The translations under genes were made by a program, and so were the position numbers. Shown in pieces: positions 46,326 through 52,456 of a DNA stretch of 57,561 nt. This DNA comes from Bacteroidota bacterium. Lineage in GTDB: Bacteria > Bacteroidota > Bacteroidia > Chitinophagales > UBA10324. The stretch lies in NCBI GenBank assembly GCA_018267315.1, contig JAFDYS010000025.1:35951-93511 (forward strand). The letters are read 5' to 3'. The notes below the pieces were generated by a model that had not been told where the DNA came from, searched no databases, and worked only from the letters and a program-made list of their open reading frames with translations. How positions within the stretch are numbered: position 1 is the first letter of the stretch; each line of letters starts with the position of its first letter.

Positions 46326-47243
46326 ATGGGTAAGTATCTGATTAAAGATTTTGAAGCACTGTCTGGAATCAAAGCGCACACCATTCGCATTTGGGAGCAG
46401 CGCTACGGCATTCTTAAGCCGGAGCGCACCAGCACCAACATTCGCCGGTATAACGATGATGAATTGAAATTGCTGCTCAATATTTCCACCCTCAACCGCA
46501 ACGGGTATAAAATTTCGAAAGTGGCGCAGATGAAGCGATCCGAAATAGAGGAGAAGGTGCGCGATATCACGGCTACCAATTTTGATTTTCCCAATCAGAT
46601 CACCGCCCTCACCGCGGCCATGGTTGATATGAATGAAATGGAATTTGAGCGTGTGCTGAATGTGAACATCGTCCAGCTCGGATTTGAATCCACGGTGGAG
46701 AACATTGTTTTTCCTTTCCTGCAGCAAATAGGCGTGATGTGGCAGACCGGAAGTGTGAATGCGGCACAGGAACATTTCATTTCAAACCTCATCCGGCAAA
46801 AGCTGATCGTGAACATTGACAAGATGAAGGAGCGATACAGCGATTTCACAGCCAAGTCACTGCTCTTTCTTCCGGAAGATGAGTTTCATGAAATCAGTCT
46901 CCTGTATTTCGATTACCAGTTGCGCAAGCATCACCATCATACCATGTACCTGGGACAAAACGTCCCGCTCAAGGATATCACCGCCGTGAATGAGATTTTC
47001 CGGCCGCAATATGTTTTTACAATCTTCACCCAGCGCCCTACGGAGAAAACCATTGCCAATTATGTTGCGGCGCTGTCCAAGATCTTTCCGAAAACGCCCG
47101 TGTATGTAACGGGCTTCCGTGCGCTTTATACGCGCAAAGTGAAATGGCCTTCCAACTTTCATCTGCTTCATAATTCCGGCGAGATCCGCTTGCTGCTTAA
47201 GCAAGAGCTGGATTTCAGCTTAGCTCCCGCACAGAAAAACTAA
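46326..47243 (+). CDS. MerR-family B12-binding regulator, CarH/LitR-like photoreceptor
   Basis: 305 residues. Residues 1-70 are a MerR-type winged helix (YLIKDFEALSGIKAHTIRIWEQRYG). Residues ~85-190 form the helical cobalamin cap with the W-x9-EH motif, Trp139...Glu149-His150. A B12-binding Rossmann-like domain follows, with lower axial ligand His188 in PEDEFHEIS and later YLGQNVPLKD. In Thermus CarH the matching residues are Trp131, Glu141-His142 and His177. Two differences: the usual Gly after ExHxx is Ser, and the residue after Trp139 is Gln rather than the His132 that caps cobalt after illumination. In CarH, adenosylcobalamin binding in the dark builds a tetramer that represses crt genes, and light releases it. 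Whether this variant senses light is untested. Confidence 0.85.
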   Translation: MGKYLIKDFEALSGIKAHTIRIWEQRYGILKPERTSTNIRRYNDDELKLLLNISTLNRNGYKISKVAQMKRSEIEEKVRDITATNFDFPNQITALTAAMVDMNEMEFERVLNVNIVQLGFESTVENIVFPFLQQIGVMWQTGSVNAAQEHFISNLIRQKLIVNIDKMKERYSDFTAKSLLFLPEDEFHEISLLYFDYQLRKHHHHTMYLGQNVPLKDITAVNEIFRPQYVFTIFTQRPTEKTIANYVAALSKIFPKTPVYVTGFRALYTRKVKWPSNFHLLHNSGEIRLLLKQELDFSLAPAQKN

Positions 47244-47280
47244 TTGGTTTGGTGGCATCGCCAGCCCGCGGTTTGTTTAA

Positions 47281-47313
47281 TTTAATGTTTATCAAAAAAT
47301 GATAAACATTAAA
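47281..47313. promoter_or_regulatory. 14-bp perfect palindrome, probable operator
   Basis: TTTAATGTTTATCA and its exact reverse complement flank a 5-nt A loop, starting 38 bases after the MerR gene stop. Each arm contains the TGTTTA half-site; further half-sites lie at 47274-47279 and 47310-47315. It lacks a GC core and a U-tract, so a protein-binding site is preferred to a terminator. Confidence 0.5.
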
Positions 47314-47417
47314 CAAAAATACTACTGTCAAATTCCGGATAATAATTGCGATCGCGTATTTAAGCTGGATGAATGCTAAATTACTTCTCGGAATATTCAT
47401 GATTTCTTAATAAAAAA

Positions 47418-47481
47418 TGTTTAAGAAATATTTGGTGGACTTAAACAAAAGTGTTTAGCTTTGCATCCTAAATCTTAAACA
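47418..47481 (+). promoter_or_regulatory. Cluster of TGTTTA/TAAACA half-sites over the sigma-gene promoter
   Basis: Half-sites TGTTTA at 47418-47423 and 47452-47457, and TAAACA at 47442-47447 and 47476-47481. TGTTTAAG and CTTAAACA are a perfect 8-bp inverted pair 14 bases apart that flank the -33 element, and the third site overlaps the -7 element. Binding here would block RNA polymerase, fitting repression by the adjacent MerR protein (inference). Confidence 0.5.
47431..47463 (+). promoter_or_regulatory. Bacteroidota-type promoter of the ECF sigma gene
   Basis: TTTG (47431-47434) and TAGCTTTG (47456-47463) match the -33 and -7 consensus (TTTG, TAnnTTTG) with 21 bases between them. The start codon of the sigma gene is 20 bases after the -7 element, giving a short leader. 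This is the best promoter match in the window. Confidence 0.7.
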
Positions 47482-47483
47482 CT

Positions 47484-47984
47484 ATGTCAGCATCCGATTT
47501 CAGTTACCAGGTAAATACAGCAGGCAATTCGCTCTTTGGTATTGCGTATAATCTTACCCAGAACGCAGAGGATGCGCGGGATTTGATTCAGGATACGATC
47601 TACAAAGCGCTCGTAAACCGCGACAAGTTCATGAAGGGTACGAACCTGAAAGCGTGGCTGTACACCATCATGCGGAATATCTTCATTAACAACTACCGCA
47701 GGAATGTGAAGCGCCGGCTCATCTCCGAAGAAACGAAGAGCGAGATGGTGGCCAATATTGAGCTGCACGCTACGCACAACGGGGGAGAAACTTCGCTGGT
47801 GATGAAAGAAATTGAACAGGCACTGACTGATATTGATGAAGCCATCCGCATTCCGTTTCTCATGCACTACCGCGGTTTTAAGTATGAAGAGATTGCAGCC
47901 GAAATGCAAATTCCCCTGGGCACGGTGAAGAGCCGGATCTTTTTTGCCCGAAAAGAATTGCAGCGCCGGTTAAAGCGCAGTTGA
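47484..47984 (+). CDS. ECF-type RNA polymerase sigma factor
   Basis: 166 residues. Region 2 is LFGIAYNLTQNAEDARDLIQDTIYKAL with the following KAWLYTIMRNIFINNYRR. Region 4 is PFLMHYRGFKYEEIAAEMQIPLGTVKSRIFFARKEL, a helix-turn-helix typical of RpoE-like group 4 factors. It sits between the CarH-like regulator and the PrsW/CrtI genes in a carotenoid cluster, similar in principle to CarQ of Myxococcus, a light-induced ECF sigma. No anti-sigma gene is adjacent. Expression is probably controlled by the strong promoter and operators just upstream. Confidence 0.88.
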   Translation: MSASDFSYQVNTAGNSLFGIAYNLTQNAEDARDLIQDTIYKALVNRDKFMKGTNLKAWLYTIMRNIFINNYRRNVKRRLISEETKSEMVANIELHATHNGGETSLVMKEIEQALTDIDEAIRIPFLMHYRGFKYEEIAAEMQIPLGTVKSRIFFARKELQRRLKRS

Positions 47985-48045
47985 GGATTCCCGTTCATCA
48001 GGAATTTTCATCACCTTCATCCATTCGAAGCAGTAAACCATTCGC

Positions 48046-48756
48046 ATGGATGTAATCACGGTGCTGGCATTGGCGGTAGCGCCCGGTGTAGCCATTTCAC
48101 TTTTCGTTTACTGGAAAGACAAGTTTGATCGTGAGCCGAGGAAACTGCTCATCTGGTCCTTTGTACTCGGCATGATCTCCACTCTTCCTTCCATTTTAGT
48201 GGAAGCGATAGGCATATCATCTTTTAAAACGGAAGAAGGCATGATGGCGATCGCCATCAATGCATTTTTAATCATCGGGCTTACCGAAGAGTTTTTCAAA
48301 TTCGTAATGCTGCGGTTTTATGCCTATCGGAAAAAAGAATTCAATGAGCCATTTGACGGAATCACCTATGGTGTTATGGTGAGTATGGGCTTTGCCACGC
48401 TGGAAAATATCATGTACGTGACCCAGTATGGAATGGGCAATGCGTTTGTAAGGATGTTCACTGCCGTACCGGCACATGCCACATTCGGCATTGTGATGGG
48501 TTACTATACAGGACTTGCCAAATTCAGCAAAAAAGAAATCAGCTGTTTGCTGCAGGGATTGATCTATGCAGCCATTCTCCATGGCTCGTATGATTTTTTC
48601 CTCATGCAAAATTCCATACCCGGTTTAGCCATCGGGGCGCTGGTTTCACTTGTGATCGGGCTCCGGTTTTCGGTTAAGGCCATGCGGCTTCATCAAAATA
48701 TTTCTCCTTTCCGTCATGAACAGGTGCACGACCGTCAACAATCAGGGCAGGTTTGA
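48046..48756 (+). CDS. PrsW-family intramembrane metalloprotease
   Basis: 236 residues with about eight membrane segments. The family motifs are in order: LTEEFFKF (EExxK), FDGITYGVMVSMGFATLENIMY, VPAHATFGIVMGYY and LHGSYDF. In Bacillus, PrsW cleaves the anti-sigma factor RsiW to release a stress sigma factor; other members have different targets. Here it follows an ECF sigma gene by 61 bases, but no anti-sigma factor is visible. The last ~25 residues are a soluble His/Gln-rich tail. Role in the crt cluster is unproven. Confidence 0.82.
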   Translation: MDVITVLALAVAPGVAISLFVYWKDKFDREPRKLLIWSFVLGMISTLPSILVEAIGISSFKTEEGMMAIAINAFLIIGLTEEFFKFVMLRFYAYRKKEFNEPFDGITYGVMVSMGFATLENIMYVTQYGMGNAFVRMFTAVPAHATFGIVMGYYTGLAKFSKKEISCLLQGLIYAAILHGSYDFFLMQNSIPGLAIGALVSLVIGLRFSVKAMRLHQNISPFRHEQVHDRQQSGQV

Positions 48757-48806
48757 TGTTATGCTGTTTTAATCGGTATCACATTCAACAGAAGTAATCA
48801 GTTTTC

Positions 48807-50288
48807 ATGAATAAAAAAGTTCTCATTGTGGGTACGGGCCTGGGCGGGCTGGCAACGGCACTGCGTTTAACGACACGGGGTTATGAAGTGGAAATGGTGG
48901 ATAAATATCATCAGGCCGGCGGCCGTCTCAATCGCATTCTCAAGGATGGATTTGAGTTTGACATGGGTCCGTCATTCTTCAGCATGAGCTATGAATTCAG
49001 GGAATTGTTTCAGGACTGCGGAATTGAAATTCCTTTCAGGATTCAACCACTCGATCCCCTGTATGCCGTTTACTTTTCAGGCCGGAAAAATCCATTCCTC
49101 ATCTATAAAGATCTTGACCGCCTGGCGGAAACTTTCAAAATCGTGGAACCGGATTTCCGGCGCCATGCCGATCGTTACCTCGCTCAGGCCCGCGAGATTT
49201 TTCATGACACGGAGTATCGCATTGTCAAGCGCGATTTTGACTCCAGACTGGATTACCTGCTGGGACTTACCCGGGTGCCCATCAAACATGCTCCGGGAAT
49301 GTTTACCAGTATGTGGAACCGTCTTGGCAAACATTTTTCATCCGAAGAAGTGAAAGTGATTTTCTCTCTGGTGGCATTTTTTCTCGGCTCCACGCCGTTT
49401 GAAACGCCCGCGGTGTATTCGCTCATGAACTACATGGAGCTGCAGCACGACGGATACTGGAATGTGGAAGGCGGCATGTACCGGATCACCGAAAGCATGG
49501 TGCGGCTGCTGGAGGAACGCGGCGTAAAATTTCATTTCAACACCGAGATCGTTCAGGCAAATATCGCAGAGGGGCAGCTTCATTCACTCACCGATCATCA
49601 GGGGCGGAAATGGAATGCCGATCTCTATGTGATCAACGGTGATGCGGCATCATTCAGGGGTAAAATCTTCAAGCGTAAAAAATTCAGCGAAGCACGCCTT
49701 GACGCAATGGACTGGACGCTGGCGCCCTTCACGATTTACCTGGGAGTGAATGGAAAAATTCCGCAACTGCATCAACACAATTATTTTTTGGGAAATAACT
49801 TCCGGGAGTATGCTGATACGATTTTTAAATCGTCAATGGCGCCGCAGAAACCTTATTACTACGTGAATGTAAGTTCGAAATCAAATCCGCAGAGCGCTCC
49901 CGCGGGCTGTGAGAATATTTTCATCCTTTGCCCCGTACCTGATTTGCGATTCAAGAAGGACTGGAGTGATGCCGAACCGCTGGCGGATCAAATCATTGAT
50001 GATTTATCCACCCGGCTTAATTGCAACCTGCGTGAACAAACCATCACGAGAACTGTTCTTACACCCGTTGACTGGATGGAGCAGTTGAATTTATATCGTG
50101 GCAGCGGACTCGGATTAGCCCATGGCATGAATCAGGTAGGAGGAATGAGACCGGCAAACCACGATGAAGAGTTCAGGAACGTTTTTTATGTAGGTGCATC
50201 CACCGTTCCGGGTACCGGTCTTCCCATGGTTATTATAAGTTCCAAACTTACAACGAAGCGAATAGAAGATTATGCTCGAACTGTTTGA
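48807..50288 (+). CDS. crtI: Phytoene desaturase CrtI
   Basis: 493 residues. An N-terminal dinucleotide-binding motif (IVGTGLGGLATALRLTTRGY), a FAD-contacting EMVDKYHQAGGRLN segment and a C-terminal FAD motif (NVFYVGASTVPGTGLPMVI) are present. NPQSAPAGCENIFILCPVPD is a CrtI hallmark that separates it from the CrtD paralogue at 37350-38834. It desaturates phytoene to lycopene, using FAD. The next gene, crtB, starts 17 bases before its stop, so the two are translationally coupled. Confidence 0.9.
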   Translation: MNKKVLIVGTGLGGLATALRLTTRGYEVEMVDKYHQAGGRLNRILKDGFEFDMGPSFFSMSYEFRELFQDCGIEIPFRIQPLDPLYAVYFSGRKNPFLIYKDLDRLAETFKIVEPDFRRHADRYLAQAREIFHDTEYRIVKRDFDSRLDYLLGLTRVPIKHAPGMFTSMWNRLGKHFSSEEVKVIFSLVAFFLGSTPFETPAVYSLMNYMELQHDGYWNVEGGMYRITESMVRLLEERGVKFHFNTEIVQANIAEGQLHSLTDHQGRKWNADLYVINGDAASFRGKIFKRKKFSEARLDAMDWTLAPFTIYLGVNGKIPQLHQHNYFLGNNFREYADTIFKSSMAPQKPYYYVNVSSKSNPQSAPAGCENIFILCPVPDLRFKKDWSDAEPLADQIIDDLSTRLNCNLREQTITRTVLTPVDWMEQLNLYRGSGLGLAHGMNQVGGMRPANHDEEFRNVFYVGASTVPGTGLPMVIISSKLTTKRIEDYARTV

Positions 50289-51108
50289 CCGCAGCGCATT
50301 TAATACCGGCAGGGAGATCACTCATCTCTACAGCACTTCGTTTGGCAAAGGCATTCTGGCTCTTGACAAGCGCTTTCACGATCCGATTTACGGCATTTAT
50401 GGGTTTGTAAGGTATGCCGATGAAATTGTTGACACATTTTTCCATGTGGATCAGCGCACGCTGCTCCTCGAGTTTATGGATGACACGAAGCGCGCCATCG
50501 AAAGAAAAATTTCCCTCAACCCGGTCTTACATGCTTTTCAAAAAACAGTGCACGATTACGGCATTGAAGAAGAACTGATCAATGCTTTTTTCAAAAGCAT
50601 GTACATGGATCTGGATCAGAAGAAGTATGAAGAGGATTATTACAACGAATACATCTACGGTTCGGCGGAAGTGGTGGGGCTGATGTGCCTGAAAGTTTTT
50701 ACTGAAGGAAACTTCGAACTGTATGAGTCGCTGAAAATGTATGCACGCAGTTTGGGTGCTGCTTTTCAGAAAGTGAATTTCCTTCGTGATGTACAAAGCG
50801 ATTTTGAAGAGCGCGGACGGGTTTACTTCCCAGGTGTTGACTTCCGCGCATTCACTGAAGAAAAGAAACGCAAGATTGAAGCGGAGATCCTTCAGGATTT
50901 TATAATGGCTTACGAAGGAATTCTCAAGCTGCCCCGCGGGGCGAGGGGTGGGGTGTATCTTGCTTACAAGTATTACCTCGCGTTATTCAAAAAAATCCGT
51001 CGCGTAGAGGCATCCCGGATTTTGAAGGAGCGCATTCGTGTTCCGGATAACCATAAAGTACTCATCATGGCGGAGAGTTATTTAAGAACGCGACTCAACG
51101 TGTTTTAA
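50272..51108 (+). CDS. crtB: Phytoene synthase CrtB (squalene/phytoene synthase family)
   Basis: 278 residues. The two aspartate-rich motifs are VRYADEIVDTF (DEIVD) and NFLRDVQSDFEERGRVYFP (DVQSD), which bind the pyrophosphate via Mg2+. AEVVGLMCLKVFTEG also agrees with the family. It joins two geranylgeranyl diphosphates into phytoene, the first committed step to carotenoids. The start overlaps the crtI end by 17 bases, ensuring coordinated production. Downstream is a small secreted protein gene 3 bases later. Confidence 0.9.
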   Translation: MLELFDRSAFNTGREITHLYSTSFGKGILALDKRFHDPIYGIYGFVRYADEIVDTFFHVDQRTLLLEFMDDTKRAIERKISLNPVLHAFQKTVHDYGIEEELINAFFKSMYMDLDQKKYEEDYYNEYIYGSAEVVGLMCLKVFTEGNFELYESLKMYARSLGAAFQKVNFLRDVQSDFEERGRVYFPGVDFRAFTEEKKRKIEAEILQDFIMAYEGILKLPRGARGGVYLAYKYYLALFKKIRRVEASRILKERIRVPDNHKVLIMAESYLRTRLNVF

Positions 51109-51111
51109 GCC

Positions 51112-51639
51112 ATGAGAATTCAACGACTTTTTTTCTGTTTGACAGTATTGACCTCATTTTCATGGAGTACGGCCTGGTCCTTTTCATCGATGAATGAATT
51201 ACGCACGCAGTATGGCGAAGCCATTGAAGACTCCAAGGCAGCAGATGAATTGCTGGATCTGTTAAATCAATCTTCGTCAACAGATCCGTTGATTGTCGCT
51301 TACAGAGGAGCCACAGAGGCATTGATTGCCAAACATGCCTGGAATCCTTACCGGAAGCTGGAGTACCTCGATAAATCCATGAAGACGTTGTCGCAAGCCA
51401 TTGCTGCAGATCCGACCAATCCCGAAATCCGGTTCCTTCGTTTTTCCATTCAGTACTACGTACCCGCCTTTCTGGGTTACAGTAAAAATCTGGATGAAGA
51501 CAAGAATGTGATCGTGGAGCATTTTGAAGGACTCAAACAGGTTTATTCTGATGAACTGGTAAAAGGCGTGGCCGATTTTCTTATTAAAAGCGGTCGTTGT
51601 ACTGAAGATGAAGTTTCTCAACTTCGCAGCTACACATAA
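51112..51639 (+). CDS. Hypothetical exported TPR-like protein in the carotenoid operon
   Basis: 175 residues with a signal peptide (MRIQRLFFCLTVLTSFSWS, cleaved near residue 23). The mature part is helical and TPR-like (DPLIVAYRGATEALIAKH, KLEYLDKSMKTLSQAIAADPTNPEIRFLRFSIQYYVPAF), which suggests protein-protein contact, not catalysis. It sits 3 bases after crtB and 9 bases before the lycopene cyclase start, in the middle of the pathway operon. I do not recognise a named family and assign no function; a scaffold or trafficking role for carotenoid enzymes is only a guess. Confidence 0.65.
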   Translation: MRIQRLFFCLTVLTSFSWSTAWSFSSMNELRTQYGEAIEDSKAADELLDLLNQSSSTDPLIVAYRGATEALIAKHAWNPYRKLEYLDKSMKTLSQAIAADPTNPEIRFLRFSIQYYVPAFLGYSKNLDEDKNVIVEHFEGLKQVYSDELVKGVADFLIKSGRCTEDEVSQLRSYT

Positions 51640-51648
51640 TCATACTGC

Positions 51649-52344
51649 TTGAATTTGCATTTCACTTACCTGCTGCTGAACGGGATCACCCTGTTGTTTC
51701 CCCTGCTTTTCAGTTTTGAAAAACGAGTGCAGTATGTAAAGCATTGGAAGTTTGTGATTCCCGCCATTACGGTTACGGCTGCAATATTTCTGGTGTGGGA
51801 TTACTGGTTTACACGGCAAGGAATCTGGAGCTTTAACCACCAATACACGCTGGGTTTGAATGTGGTGAACCTGCCGCTGGAGGAAGTGATGTTCTTTTTC
51901 TTCATTCCATTCGCTTGTATGTTCATTTACGTGATCGTTCGTGAATTGCTGGTGAAACCGCGCGAGCCCGCGGAGTTTCGATTGTTTATCCTCGTATTCT
52001 CCATCGTGTTGTTCATCATAGGCAGCCGCGATTTGTCAAGAACGTACACAGCGGCCGCTTTCATCGGTTTTTCATTCATGCTGCTTTTGTTGTCCATTTT
52101 GAAAGTGAAATTTCTGCAAACATTTTTTCTCGCCTATCTCATTCAATTGATTCCGTTTTTTATCATCAACGGAGTGCTCACTTCGCTTCCTGTGGTCATG
52201 TACAACAGCCGGTTCAACTCAGGAATACGAGCGTACACCATTCCACTGGAAGACTTTGCCTACACCGGCTTGCTCATGCTGCTCAATGTGGCGTGTTACG
52301 AATGGTTTCGGAGCAGATCAGAACATGCTTTGCGTACCGGTTGA
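51649..52344 (+). CDS. crtYcd: Fused heterodimeric-type lycopene cyclase CrtYcd (CarR-like)
   Basis: 231 residues with about seven membrane helices in two homologous halves. The first half is CrtYc-like (LFSFEKRVQYVKHWKFVIPA, WDYWFTRQGIWSFN, NLPLEEVMFFFFIPF) and the second CrtYd-like (YNSRFNSGIRAYTIPLEDFAYTG). PLEE and PLED carry the catalytic acidic residues. The enzyme makes beta rings on lycopene, giving gamma- or beta-carotene. The start codon is TTG at 51649, in the same frame as and four codons after the preceding gene's TAA; no ATG is available at the expected position. Confidence 0.8.
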   Translation: MNLHFTYLLLNGITLLFPLLFSFEKRVQYVKHWKFVIPAITVTAAIFLVWDYWFTRQGIWSFNHQYTLGLNVVNLPLEEVMFFFFIPFACMFIYVIVRELLVKPREPAEFRLFILVFSIVLFIIGSRDLSRTYTAAAFIGFSFMLLLLSILKVKFLQTFFLAYLIQLIPFFIINGVLTSLPVVMYNSRFNSGIRAYTIPLEDFAYTGLLMLLNVACYEWFRSRSEHALRTG

Positions 52345-52420
52345 TGCGGCATGGAATAAGAATGAGCATCCCTTTTATAACAGATTGCTAAAAACCTTAA
52401 AGGGAAAAAGTCATATTCAT

Positions 52421-52426
52421 TAAACA
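52421..52426 (+). promoter_or_regulatory. TAAACA half-site upstream of the TonB receptor
   Basis: ATTAAACACTTTG here resembles CTTAAACACTATG directly before the ECF sigma start. Only one half-site is present, 31 bases before the ATG, and no matching inverted half-site lies at operator distance, so the evidence is weak. Confidence 0.25.
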
Positions 52427-52456
52427 CTTTGTGGCTCATATTTGTATTGCAGGAGT

